Below are positions 1-6,868 of a DNA stretch of 10,767 nt, piece after piece. This DNA comes from Thermoplasmata archaeon (lineage in GTDB: Archaea; Thermoplasmatota; E2; DHVEG-1): the NCBI GenBank assembly GCA_003649845.1, contig QMTB01000031.1:1-10767 (forward strand), read 5' to 3'. A program made the position numbers and the translations under genes. Under the pieces are notes generated by a model, which saw nothing but the letters and a program-made list of their open reading frames with translations, searched no databases and had not been told where the DNA came from. Position 1 is the stretch's first letter. The number at the start of each line of letters is the position of its first letter.

Positions 1-16
1 CTGCACCTTACGAATA

Positions 17-28
17 GATTTAAAAAAC
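17..28 (+). promoter_or_regulatory. Probable TATA box of the tRNA-Arg gene
   Basis: An A/T box (GATTTAAAAAAC) lies about 40 bases before the mature tRNA 5' end. Archaeal transcription starts about 25 bases after the centre of the TATA box, which would place the start near base 48 and leave a short leader (CGCTCCGGAGGA) for RNase P to remove. Position and composition are the only support. Confidence 0.4.
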
Positions 29-62
29 CTGTTTTTAATTAGATTTTATTCGCTCCGGAGGA

Positions 63-137
63 GGGCGCGTGGCCTAGCCTGGATATGGCACTGGCCTTCT
101 AAGCCAGTGATCGCGGGTTCGAATCCCGCCGCGTCCG
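63..137 (+). tRNA. tRNA-Arg (anticodon UCU)
   Basis: A full cloverleaf can be drawn. Acceptor GGGCGCG (63-69) pairs with CGCGTCC (130-136), with one G-U pair. The anticodon stem CTGGC (91-95) pairs with GCCAG (103-107) around the loop CTTCTAA, giving anticodon TCT at 98-100. The T stem GCGGG (113-117) pairs with CCCGC (125-129) around TTCGAAT. The D arm carries the GG pair in its loop. The variable loop is the short five-base type, there is no intron, and the discriminator base is G137. CCA is not encoded, so it must be added after transcription. This tRNA reads AGA and AGG, the arginine codons that dominate the proteins in this window. Confidence 0.97.
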
Positions 138-169
138 CTCTTTCACGAGAAGAAGTATTTACTACGATT

Positions 170-294
170 GGTCGAAGAGGATAACATCTTCAAAAAAACA
201 AAATTATATTGGCAGAAATGCCAGCTGGAGGAGGATGAGAGGAGGAATGGGAGACACACCCTCTGGCTGGCAATTCCCCCGTAACTCTTCGTCC
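170..294 (+). ncRNA. Candidate structured non-coding RNA of unknown family
   Basis: This stretch between the tRNA and the HD gene is a GC-rich island: by hand count about 58% G+C over 211-294, against clearly AT-rich surroundings. An outer stem pairs 173-179 (CGAAGAG) with 285-291 (CTCTTCG) and may extend to G170/G171 with C293/C294. An inner helix pairs 219-231 with 260-272, 13 uninterrupted pairs including U226-G265 and G227-U264. Both wobbles become A-C mismatches on the other strand, so the plus strand is the likelier RNA. The inner loop (232-259) is purine-rich and an A-rich single strand spans about 181-209. GGCA-GAAA-TGCC (211-222) is an alternative tetraloop hairpin. No C/D boxes, SRP, RNase P or 5S signatures are evident, and no open reading frame fits. 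It could be co-transcribed with the tRNA. Boundaries are approximate. Confidence 0.5.
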
Positions 295-353
295 TTCTAG
301 TTAAGATTATGTCATTAAATATTTATATAGTTCAAGCTTGGAGGTAGTTGAAA

Positions 354-368
354 GTATTCATAGAATAC
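354..368. repeat. Perfect inverted repeat, 6-3-6
   Basis: GTATTC-ATA-GAATAC lies about 25-40 bases before the TATA box of the HD-domain gene. It could be an operator for that gene, but a 6-base repeat in AT-rich DNA may occur by chance. Confidence 0.3.
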
Positions 369-393
369 ACATTTGTAGAATGAAAACTTTATT

Positions 394-403
394 GAATATA
401 AAA
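394..403 (+). promoter_or_regulatory. TATA box of the HD-domain gene (leaderless start)
   Basis: GAATATAAAA is centred about 23 bases before the ATG at 421, so transcription should begin at or next to the start codon. There is no ribosome binding site directly before the ATG, which agrees with a leaderless messenger. Confidence 0.5.
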
Positions 404-420
404 CATGTTTTCTAGTATAG

Positions 421-990
421 ATGGATGATAAAAGTATAGCCCAGTTTTTATTTGAATTAGGTGTATTGAGAAGGATTCAACGTGAAGGGTGGAAGCTTAT
501 AGGAGTTAAAACACCTGAAACAGTAGCTGAACATAGTCTTAGAGCTGCACAGATAGGTTATATACTGGCAAAACTTGAAGGATATCCTCATCCTGAAATA
601 GTTTCAACTATGCTTATATTCCATGATATAGGGGAATGTAGAATAGGTGATATACATAAAGTAGCAAATAGATATATTCAGAGTGATGAGAAGAAAACAT
701 TGGAGGAGCAACTTAAAACTCTATCAGATATAGGTAAAAATATACTCAATCTATGGGAAGAATTTGAATATAAATCTACTAGAGCAGGATTAATTGCAAG
801 AGATGCTGATCTACTTGAACTTGCTGCAACTGCCTGCGAGTATCTAAATCAAGGTTTTAGAGAAGCAGAGGATTGGATTATTAATACTGAGAAGAGACTC
901 TCAACAGTATCAGCTAAAAAATTATTGGCAGAGTTGAGGGAAACTAATCCATATAGATGGTGGCGTGGATTAAAAAACTTGGTTGATTGA
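421..990 (+). CDS. HD-domain phosphohydrolase (5'-deoxynucleotidase / HDDC2-YfbR-like)
   Basis: A 189-residue cytosolic protein of the HD_3 type (YfbR/HDDC2-like). The metal-binding set is visible: H38 in AEHS, H68-D69 in the FHD-IGE motif, and D130 in the RDADLLE motif, with E72 at the position that usually helps water activation. Characterised relatives remove the 5' phosphate from deoxynucleoside monophosphates, so a nucleotide-pool role is the best inference; the substrate cannot be read from sequence. Length is typical and the fold appears complete. The ATG at 421 is chosen because an in-frame stop (TAG, 418-420) lies directly upstream and a TATA box sits at leaderless distance. The next gene on the same strand starts 35 bases downstream with its own TATA box, so the two are neighbours rather than a clear operon. 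Confidence 0.85.
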   Translation: MDDKSIAQFLFELGVLRRIQREGWKLIGVKTPETVAEHSLRAAQIGYILAKLEGYPHPEIVSTMLIFHDIGECRIGDIHKVANRYIQSDEKKTLEEQLKTLSDIGKNILNLWEEFEYKSTRAGLIARDADLLELAATACEYLNQGFREAEDWIINTEKRLSTVSAKKLLAELRETNPYRWWRGLKNLVD

Positions 991-991
991 A

Positions 992-1003
992 GATTTTAAA
1001 AAC
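992..1003 (+). promoter_or_regulatory. TATA box of the macrodomain gene (leaderless start)
   Basis: GATTTTAAAAAC is centred about 28 bases before the ATG at 1026, immediately after the HD gene stop codon. No Shine-Dalgarno sequence precedes that ATG, so the gene probably has its own leaderless transcript. Confidence 0.5.
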
Positions 1004-1025
1004 ATGTTCATAATAATACTATCTC

Positions 1026-1565
1026 ATGCAAAGCAAGATAGGTAAATCTACGCTGGAGATAGTTGTTGGAGATATAACTAAACAAGATGTTGATGCTATT
1101 GTAAATGCTGCTAATAATAGGTTAACACCAGGAGGGGGAGTATCAGGTGCAATACATCGTGCAGCAGGACCCAAGTTATGGAAAGAATGTAAAACATTAG
1201 GAGGATGTAAAACAGGAGAAGCTAAGATAACCAAAGGTTATAATCTACCAGCTTCATATGTAATACATACAGTTGGTCCAAGATATTCTGGTTCTCCTAA
1301 TGATGCTGTTAAACTTGCCTCTTGTTATCGATCTTCTATACAACTTGCTTCTAGATATAAATTGAAAAGCATAGCATTCCCTGCTATAAGTACAGGTATA
1401 TATGGTTATCCAATGGAGGAAGCTGCTAAAGTAGCGTTATCTACAATAGTAGAGGAACTTAAAAAACTAGATTCTCAAATGTTGGTTAGACTTGTATTAT
1501 TTGATAAAAACGCTGCTGAGATACATGAGAGAATATTTCAAGAAATATTAAAAGAATTAGAGTAA
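1026..1565 (+). CDS. Macrodomain protein (ADP-ribose / O-acetyl-ADP-ribose binding, MacroD-YmdB type)
   Basis: A 179-residue stand-alone macrodomain. The ligand-binding signatures are intact and in order: GDIT at 15-18 with the adenine-contacting Asp at 20, the NAAN motif at 27-30, the glycine-rich catalytic loop GGGVSGAIH at 36-44, and the second phosphate loop ISTGIYGYP at 121-129. This pattern matches the MacroD/YmdB class, whose members hydrolyse O-acetyl-ADP-ribose and remove mono-ADP-ribose from acidic residues; the N of NAAN and the GGGV loop are the residues expected for activity. Transcript start and translation start should coincide. The gene converges on the carboxylase beta-subunit gene with 19 bases between stop codons. 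Whether it acts on proteins, RNA ends or free metabolite is unknown. Confidence 0.9.
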   Translation: MQSKIGKSTLEIVVGDITKQDVDAIVNAANNRLTPGGGVSGAIHRAAGPKLWKECKTLGGCKTGEAKITKGYNLPASYVIHTVGPRYSGSPNDAVKLASCYRSSIQLASRYKLKSIAFPAISTGIYGYPMEEAAKVALSTIVEELKKLDSQMLVRLVLFDKNAAEIHERIFQEILKELE

Positions 1566-1584
1566 GAAATTTATCTAAGTATAT

Positions 1585-3192
1585 CTACATTCTAAATACA
1601 CCTGGTTTCCAATCTGGTATAGGTGCATTTAATGCTGCTGATATTCCTAAACCTAATACCATCCTCGTATCAGCTGGGTCTATAACTCCGTCATCCCAGA
1701 TTCTAGCGGTACTATAATATGGGCTACCTTCTCTCTCATATTTCTTCAATATTGGTTCAACGATCTTCCTCTCCTCTTCTTTGGTAAGTTCTTTGCCTTT
1801 CCTCCAAAGTTGATCTCTTTTAACAGTTAGAAGTACATTTGCTGCTTGTTCTCCACCCATAACTGAGATTCTAGCGTTAGGCCACATCCATAGTTGTCTA
1901 GGTTGGTATGCCCTACCGCACATACCATAGTTTCCTGCTCCAAATGAACCTCCTATAATTACTGTAAATTTTGGTACATTAGCTGTTGCTACTGCATTCA
2001 CCATCTTTGCTCCATCTTTTGCTATACCACCGGCCTCATATTTTTTACCAACCATGAAACCTGTGATATTCTGTAGGAAAACAAGTGGTATCTTACGTTG
2101 ACAGCATATCTCTATAAAATGTGTTCCTTTTATAGCAGATTCTGAGAATAATACGCCATTATTAGCTAATATACCAACTGGGTAACCCATTATTCTTGCA
2201 AAACCGCAGACTAGTGTTTCTCCATAAAGTGTTTTAAATTCATGGAATTTTGATCCATCTACTATTCTAGCTATAATCTCTCTAACTTCAAAGGGTTTTC
2301 TGAGATCCTTAGGTATTATACCATAGATTTCCTCTATATCATACAGTGGTTCTTCTGGTTCTCTTACATCTAAACGTGTTTTCTCTGGTCTATTTAGATT
2401 TTCAACGATATTTCTAATTATATGTATAGCTTCCATATCATCTCTAGCGTAGTGATCTGCTACACCACTTTGTCTACAATGTACATCTGCTCCACCTAAT
2501 TCTTCTGCCGTTACTTCCTCGCCAGTAGCAGCTTTAACCAAAGGTGGTCCACCTAGGAAGATTGTACCAGTGCCTTTCACTATAATGGTTTCATCTGACA
2601 TAGCAGGTATATATGCTCCACCAGCGGTACAAGAACCCATAACAGAAGAGATTTGAGGTATACCTTTTGCTGACATTACTGCTTGATTATAAAATATCCT
2701 ACCGAAATGTTCTCTATCTGGAAAAACCTCATCTTGCATAGGTAGAAAGGCTCCACCGGAATCTACTAGATATATACATGGCAGGTTATTCTCCATAGCT
2801 ATCTCCTGTGCTCTAAGATGTTTTTTAACAGTCATAGGATAATAGGTTCCACCTGTAACAGTTGCATCATTAGCGATTATTACTACTTCTCTACCATGTA
2901 TAAGACCTATACCTGTTATAATCCCTGCACAAGGTGCTCTATTATCATACATATCATATGCTGCAAGAGGACTAAGCTCCATGAAAGGAGTATCAGGATC
3001 TAAAAGCGCTTCTATTCTCTCTCTAGCGAGCATCTTCCCTCTACTTTTATGGAGTTTAATCTTTTCTTCTCCTCCTCCTTTTTGTACTTGAGCGATCTTC
3101 TGTTTAAGATCTTTAACAAGTTTCTCATAATGAGCATAGTTTTCTTTAAACTCTTTACTAGAAGTATCGATATTACTCTCGATTACATCCAT
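1585..3192 (-). CDS. liuB: Methylcrotonyl-CoA carboxylase, beta (carboxyltransferase) subunit
   Basis: A 535-residue biotin-dependent carboxyltransferase that moves the carboxyl group from carboxybiotin to an acyl-CoA. Two crotonase-like halves are present. The first has the CoA-site run LVDSGGAFLP (142-151), the FPDREHFGRIFYNQA stretch and MGSCTAGGAYIPAMSDE (185-201). The second has FLQNITGFMVG (372-382) and the oxyanion loop GGSFGAGNYGMCGRAY (414-429). These run nearly residue for residue with human MCCC2, pointing to 3-methylcrotonyl-CoA rather than acetyl- or propionyl-CoA; geranyl-CoA carboxylase beta (AtuC) is the close alternative. The ATG is preceded by GGAGG with nine bases between. 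It follows the biotin carrier gene by four bases and is the last gene of the block. Confidence 0.93.
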   Translation of the reverse strand: MDVIESNIDTSSKEFKENYAHYEKLVKDLKQKIAQVQKGGGEEKIKLHKSRGKMLARERIEALLDPDTPFMELSPLAAYDMYDNRAPCAGIITGIGLIHGREVVIIANDATVTGGTYYPMTVKKHLRAQEIAMENNLPCIYLVDSGGAFLPMQDEVFPDREHFGRIFYNQAVMSAKGIPQISSVMGSCTAGGAYIPAMSDETIIVKGTGTIFLGGPPLVKAATGEEVTAEELGGADVHCRQSGVADHYARDDMEAIHIIRNIVENLNRPEKTRLDVREPEEPLYDIEEIYGIIPKDLRKPFEVREIIARIVDGSKFHEFKTLYGETLVCGFARIMGYPVGILANNGVLFSESAIKGTHFIEICCQRKIPLVFLQNITGFMVGKKYEAGGIAKDGAKMVNAVATANVPKFTVIIGGSFGAGNYGMCGRAYQPRQLWMWPNARISVMGGEQAANVLLTVKRDQLWRKGKELTKEEERKIVEPILKKYEREGSPYYSTARIWDDGVIDPADTRMVLGLGISAALNAPIPDWKPGVFRM

Positions 3193-3196
3193 CTAT

Positions 3197-3688
3197 TTAA
3201 TCCTCCTTTGCTATTTCTACTGTTTGCTCTCCAATCTCTATCTGATCCTCCTCTTTAACATATATCTTTTTTACAACACCATTATAAGGTGCTCGTATAA
3301 GATATTCCATCTTCATAGCTTCGATAACTACTAGTATATCATCTTTCTTAACCTTATTTCCTTCTTCTATGGAAACCTTTGTTACTCTACCAGAGATAGG
3401 TGATCTCAGGTCACCTTCTTCTCTCTTAGTGGACATCCTTCTACCTGTCAATGGAATAGGTTTAACTCTAAAGATTTCTCCATCGATAAAAACATATTTC
3501 TCCTTCTCCCCCTCTGTTACCACTGCTTTAATTAGTTTATCTCCAATTTTAATTTTCAGATAACCTGGTTTAATCTCTTCTGCCTCTGCTTGATACTCTG
3601 TGTTATCATATGTTATAAAAAATTTATTGTTCCTCTTTTCAATACCTACTTGATAGACACTGTTTTCATGTTCATAGTTAATGAACAT
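3197..3688 (-). CDS. Biotin carboxyl carrier protein of the acyl-CoA carboxylase, with part of the BT domain
   Basis: A 163-residue protein. The C-terminal ~70 residues form a biotinyl domain with the VIEAMKMEYL motif; K126 is the biotinylated lysine, 37 residues from the end, as usual. A conserved RSPISGRVTKV stretch (95-105) opens the domain. The first ~80 residues are beta-rich (for example YQVGIEKRNNKFFITYDN and KYVFIDGEIFRV) and resemble the beta-barrel of the BT domain that joins biotin carboxylase and carrier in bacterial and mitochondrial methylcrotonyl-CoA carboxylase alpha chains. Its ATG overlaps the 3' end of the biotin carboxylase gene by 11 bases in another frame and has a near-perfect ribosome binding site, indicating coupled translation. 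Four bases separate it from the beta-subunit gene. Confidence 0.9.
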   Translation of the reverse strand: MFINYEHENSVYQVGIEKRNNKFFITYDNTEYQAEAEEIKPGYLKIKIGDKLIKAVVTEGEKEKYVFIDGEIFRVKPIPLTGRRMSTKREEGDLRSPISGRVTKVSIEEGNKVKKDDILVVIEAMKMEYLIRAPYNGVVKKIYVKEEDQIEIGEQTVEIAKED

Positions 3689-5189
3689 CTATCTCACCTC
3701 CAACCCTCCATCTACCTACATAACGCCAAGGTGAATGTGGATCAGCTTCTTTATAACGTACAACTTCTTGTTTCCTAAGATGCATTGCATCATAAACCGC
3801 TAATGCTATTATAGCATCAAGGGGTAAACCATGTTTCATCTGGAGATATTCTTTGAAGTATGTATCAATAAAATGAGTTGTTATATTGCCTCTCTTAAAT
3901 TCTTCATGTGCTAAAACCTTTTTTAGGAAAGATATATTTGTTGTAACTCCTAGAACTATATAATGTGATAAAGCCCATATCATCTTCTGAATAGCTTCTT
4001 CTCTATTCTCTGCTAGTACAACTAGTTTTGATAGAAGAGGGTCATAGTAAGGGGTAATCTTTAAATTAGGACTTATACCAGAGTCTACACGTATATTTGG
4101 TCCACTAGGCTCCTCTACTTTTTTTAGGGTTCCAACGCTTGGTAGGAAACCATTAGATGGATCTTCAGCATATATTCTACATTCAATTGCATGACCACGT
4201 TGAATTAAATCCTTTTGTTTCAAAGTAAGTTTTTGACCACTAGCTATTTTAAGCTGCCATTTAACAAGATCTACACCTGTTGTCATCTCTGTGATAGGAT
4301 GTTCTACTTGTAATCTAGTATTCATCTCCATGAAATAGAAATTTAGTTTTCCATCAACCATAAACTCTATAGTTCCAGCATTTGTATATCCCACTGCTTC
4401 TGCTGCTCTAATCGCTGCTTCACCCATTTTCTCTCTAAGTTTAGGGTTCATAACAGGTGATGGTGTTTCTTCTATAATCTTCTGATGCCTACGTTGTATA
4501 GAGCATTCTCTTTCAAATAAATGTATAGTATTACCATGGTGATCAGCTAGGATTTGAAATTCTATATGCCTAGGTTTATCAAGATATTTCTCTAAGAAGA
4601 CAGTGTCATCTCCAAAAGAAGATTTTGATTCCCTCTTAGCGCTCTCTATGGCTTCAGCTAGGCTATCAATGTTATCAACTATCCTCATACCTTTTCCTCC
4701 ACCTCCAGCTGCTGCTTTCACCAGTAGAGGAAAACCAATCTCCTCTCCTTCTTTAACAAGGGAATCTACATCTTGTTTATTACCATGATACCCGGGTATA
4801 ACTGGTACACCGGCTTTCTCCATAGTTTTCTTCGCAGCAATCTTATCACCCATTAAACCTATAACCTCTGCTTTTGGACCTATAAAAGTTATACCCCTCT
4901 TACTACAAGTTTCAGCGAAATCAGGGTTTTCAGCTAAAAACCCATAACCAGGGTGTATAGCCTCTGCTCCTGCTTCTTCAGCGATTTCTATAATCTTAGG
5001 GATATTTAGATAACTCTCTATTGGGGTTGGATCACCCAACGGTATTGTTTCATCTGCGAGTAACACATGGGGTGTATTCTTATCAACATCAGAATAGATA
5101 GCTACAGTTTTAATACCAAGTTCTTGACATGCTTTTATAATACGTACAGCTATCTCTCCTCTATTGACAATAAGAACTTTCTTAAACAC
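3678..5189 (-). CDS. accC: Biotin carboxylase subunit of the acyl-CoA carboxylase (MCC alpha, N-terminal part)
   Basis: A 503-residue ATP-grasp enzyme that carboxylates carrier-bound biotin with ATP and bicarbonate. It begins with the typical KVLIVNRGEIAVRIIKA. The ATP glycine loop AAAGGGGKGMRIV and the catalytic stretch EMNTRLQVEHPITEMTTG are intact, followed by the C-domain ECRIYAEDPSNGFLPSVG. Beyond the usual ~450-residue core it carries a helical tail ending in DPHSPWRYVGRWRVGGE, which resembles the start of the BT domain in methylcrotonyl-CoA carboxylase alpha chains; the rest of that domain is in the next gene. The start is GTG, with GGAGTGA (5196-5202) seven bases upstream, inside the end of the hydratase gene that stops only two bases before it. 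Specificity is inferred from the beta subunit and the neighbours. Confidence 0.93.
   Translation of the reverse strand: MFKKVLIVNRGEIAVRIIKACQELGIKTVAIYSDVDKNTPHVLLADETIPLGDPTPIESYLNIPKIIEIAEEAGAEAIHPGYGFLAENPDFAETCSKRGITFIGPKAEVIGLMGDKIAAKKTMEKAGVPVIPGYHGNKQDVDSLVKEGEEIGFPLLVKAAAGGGGKGMRIVDNIDSLAEAIESAKRESKSSFGDDTVFLEKYLDKPRHIEFQILADHHGNTIHLFERECSIQRRHQKIIEETPSPVMNPKLREKMGEAAIRAAEAVGYTNAGTIEFMVDGKLNFYFMEMNTRLQVEHPITEMTTGVDLVKWQLKIASGQKLTLKQKDLIQRGHAIECRIYAEDPSNGFLPSVGTLKKVEEPSGPNIRVDSGISPNLKITPYYDPLLSKLVVLAENREEAIQKMIWALSHYIVLGVTTNISFLKKVLAHEEFKRGNITTHFIDTYFKEYLQMKHGLPLDAIIALAVYDAMHLRKQEVVRYKEADPHSPWRYVGRWRVGGEIDVH
3692..3701 (-). promoter_or_regulatory. Strong Shine-Dalgarno site for the carrier-protein gene
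   Basis: The minus strand reads GGAGGTGAGAT just before the ATG at 3688, a close match to the complement of the 16S 3' end. It lies inside the codons for the Gly-Gly-Glu-Ile residues of biotin carboxylase and supports separate initiation of the carrier protein rather than an accidental frame break. Confidence 0.75.
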
Positions 5190-5191
5190 GG

Positions 5192-5974
5192 TTACTCACT
5201 CCACTTAGATTTCCTTTTCTCAAGAAACGCATTTATACCTTCTTGACCTTCCTCTGAAACTCTAAGTTCTGAGATCTTCCTAACTGTATACTTTTTATAA
5301 TCTTCTATAGATAGTTTTTCATAGTTATTTATCAAATTTTTTATCTCTATAATAGCTTTAGGACCAGATGATTTCAATAGAGAAACATATTTATTTACAA
5401 TTTCATCTATCTCTCCTTCTTTTGCTATAAAATCTATTAAACCGATTTTCTCTGCATACTCTGAGTTGAAACGTTCTCCAGTTATAAACAATCGTCGCAT
5501 ATCTGAAAGCTTTAATCTCCTTGCTATATAGGTAGATATAACCGCTGGTATTATACCTAGTTTAACCTCACTAAAGGCAAATTTACAATTAGGTATTGCA
5601 ATAGCTATATCACATACAGCAAATAAACCTATACCTCCACCAAAAGCATGACCATTTACCCTAGCTATAACAGGTTTACTACAACTATATATAGACTCAT
5701 AGAGCTCCAATAGTAGATTGCTATCCTCAATATTCTCCTCCATAGAATAGTTTACCATTCGTTTCATCCAATGAAGATCCGCTCCTGCGCAAAATGATTT
5801 ACCGTTACCAGTTAAAATGATAACTCTAATACTATCATCTTTAGAAAGATTTTGGAAGCAACTAGTTAACTCCTGCATCATCTTCTCATTCATAGCATTA
5901 TGTATATCTGGACGATTAAGTATTACAGTAGTTACATCCTTATTTTTCTCTAGTTTTATCGTCTCATATTCCAT
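5192..5974 (-). CDS. liuC: Methylglutaconyl-CoA hydratase-like crotonase
   Basis: A 260-residue crotonase, the usual family length, expected to hydrate 3-methylglutaconyl-CoA to HMG-CoA, the step after methylcrotonyl-CoA carboxylase. Oxyanion-hole segments are FCAGADLHWM (61-70) and GHAFGGGIGL (108-117). Of the two classical hydratase glutamates, the first is Gly116 and the second is present as E136 in FSEVKLGIIPAVIS. The SEV-LG-IPAVIS pattern and the single glutamate are characteristic of bacterial LiuC. The frame could be extended to a TTG at 6022, but the ATG at 5974 is better. It has GGAGGAG nine bases upstream, matches where crotonases begin, and the TTG lies upstream of the transcription start predicted from the TATA box at 6027-6036. 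The biotin carboxylase gene follows after two bases. Confidence 0.88.
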   Translation of the reverse strand: MEYETIKLEKNKDVTTVILNRPDIHNAMNEKMMQELTSCFQNLSKDDSIRVIILTGNGKSFCAGADLHWMKRMVNYSMEENIEDSNLLLELYESIYSCSKPVIARVNGHAFGGGIGLFAVCDIAIAIPNCKFAFSEVKLGIIPAVISTYIARRLKLSDMRRLFITGERFNSEYAEKIGLIDFIAKEGEIDEIVNKYVSLLKSSGPKAIIEIKNLINNYEKLSIEDYKKYTVRKISELRVSEEGQEGINAFLEKRKSKWSE

Positions 5975-5983
5975 TAAACTAAA

Positions 5984-5990
5984 CTCCTCC
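5984..5990 (-). promoter_or_regulatory. Shine-Dalgarno site deciding the hydratase start
   Basis: GGAGGAG on the minus strand lies nine bases before the ATG at 5974 and favours that start over the upstream in-frame TTG at 6022. Confidence 0.7.
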
Positions 5991-6026
5991 AGTTTATTCT
6001 CTAAGCCGGTCGATGTAAGCAAGGCT

Positions 6027-6036
6027 AAATAAATTT
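6027..6036 (-). promoter_or_regulatory. Possible TATA box for the liuC-carboxylase transcript
   Basis: The minus strand reads AAATTTATTTAG within the 89-base gap between the two crotonase genes. Transcription would start near 6006, giving a leader of about 30 bases that contains the Shine-Dalgarno site. This would let the hydratase and carboxylase genes be expressed apart from the upstream crotonase. Confidence 0.4.
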
Positions 6037-6063
6037 TTCTACAAGTTTCTTCGATAATCGACG

Positions 6064-6846
6064 TTATTCTCCTTTGAATATAGGCTTTCTTTTTTCTACA
6101 AAAGCTTTTACACCTTCTGAAAAATCTTTGGTACCAGCGGTATAAGAAGCTGTTTCATTTTCAAGTTTAAAATGATCTAACATATCATTCTCATAACTTT
6201 TATTTATAAGCATCTTTGCTTTACCAACTGCTATAGATGGAGATTTCCTAAATTTATCTACAAAAAACTCTACTTCTTCATCTAACCTATCACTATCAAC
6301 TATTTTATTTACAAAACCTAGTTTAAAACCATCTTCAGCTGTTAAAACCTTCGAAGTTAAAATATATTCACAGGCTCTCTGATAGCTAACAATCTGTGTT
6401 AAAAGTTTTGTACCACAGCCAGGGGCTAAACCTATACCTATAAACGCTGATGAAAATCTTACTTCTCTAACTGCTACTATAATATCACATGCCAATGCTA
6501 GCGAAAACCCTGCTCCAAAAGCTGCACCGTTAACAGCTGCTATAACCGGTTTCTCCATACCTCTGATAATTGATACACATCTACATATAACCCTTGTAAG
6601 TTCCAGTAGAAACTTTGGTTTATCCTCTGCTAGATGCATCTCTTTAACATCTCCACCCCCACAGAAGCCTTTACCTAGACCTTTGATTACAACAACTTTA
6701 ATATTATCATCATGAGAAATCGATGTTAAAACCTCTGAGAGTTCCTCTCCTAGTTTCATATCAAAAGCGTTTAAACGATCAGGTTTACTAAGAGTTATAT
6801 AAGCACAATGATCTCTTATATCAATATAAATTGTTTCAAAGCTCAT
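6064..6846 (-). CDS. Crotonase-family protein, PaaG-like subgroup, lacking the usual catalytic acids
   Basis: A 260-residue crotonase with both oxyanion-hole segments: GLGKGFCGGGDVKEM (56-70) and NGAAFGAGFSLALACD (106-121). The two glutamates of classical enoyl-CoA hydratase are replaced by S115 and F135. The Asp of PaaG-type isomerases (the PDCGG motif) is Gly143 in APGCGT. The fold and CoA-binding elements look intact, so it may be an isomerase or hydratase using another residue, or a thioester-stabilising enzyme. The FSSAFIGIGLAP signature resembles PaaG/isomerase relatives. It lies directly before the leucine-type genes, 89 bases upstream of liuC, suggesting a role on a branched or unsaturated acyl-CoA. 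No ribosome binding site precedes the ATG; a TATA box at leaderless distance overlaps the Nudix stop codon. Confidence 0.85.
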   Translation of the reverse strand: MSFETIYIDIRDHCAYITLSKPDRLNAFDMKLGEELSEVLTSISHDDNIKVVVIKGLGKGFCGGGDVKEMHLAEDKPKFLLELTRVICRCVSIIRGMEKPVIAAVNGAAFGAGFSLALACDIIVAVREVRFSSAFIGIGLAPGCGTKLLTQIVSYQRACEYILTSKVLTAEDGFKLGFVNKIVDSDRLDEEVEFFVDKFRKSPSIAVGKAKMLINKSYENDMLDHFKLENETASYTAGTKDFSEGVKAFVEKRKPIFKGE

Positions 6847-6868
6847 GAGTTACTACAATAGCTAGAGG

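Noticed and set aside
1..42. Tail of an upstream plus-strand gene (frames ending TAG at 15-17 or 40-42)
   Set aside because: Only a few codons are present, two frames are possible, and nothing recognisable is encoded; the tRNA TATA box lies here.
170..294. Known RNA families: C/D box, H/ACA, SRP, RNase P, 5S
   Set aside because: No UGAUGA/CUGA boxes, no ANA box at the right place, no SRP or RNase P core motifs, and too little match to 5S.
185..334. Minus-strand RNA from the TATA-like CTATATAAATATTT (317-330), ending at the T-rich run complementary to 190-202
   Set aside because: The signals are tempting, but the main helix would then contain two A-C mismatches, so plus-strand transcription is favoured; not excluded.
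340..384. GGAGGTAG followed by a TTG-initiated 11-codon frame
   Set aside because: Too short, no recognisable peptide, and the frame stops well before the HD gene.
2818..3003. Open frame on the plus strand inside the carboxylase beta-subunit gene
   Set aside because: A shadow of the coding strand, low-complexity Ile/Tyr/Cys-rich translation, no start signals; the same applies to the other frames antisense to the carboxylase, crotonase, Nudix and macrodomain genes.
5975..6022. N-terminal extension of the hydratase from a TTG at 6022
   Set aside because: The ATG at 5974 has a good ribosome binding site and fits crotonase length; the TTG lies upstream of the predicted transcript start.
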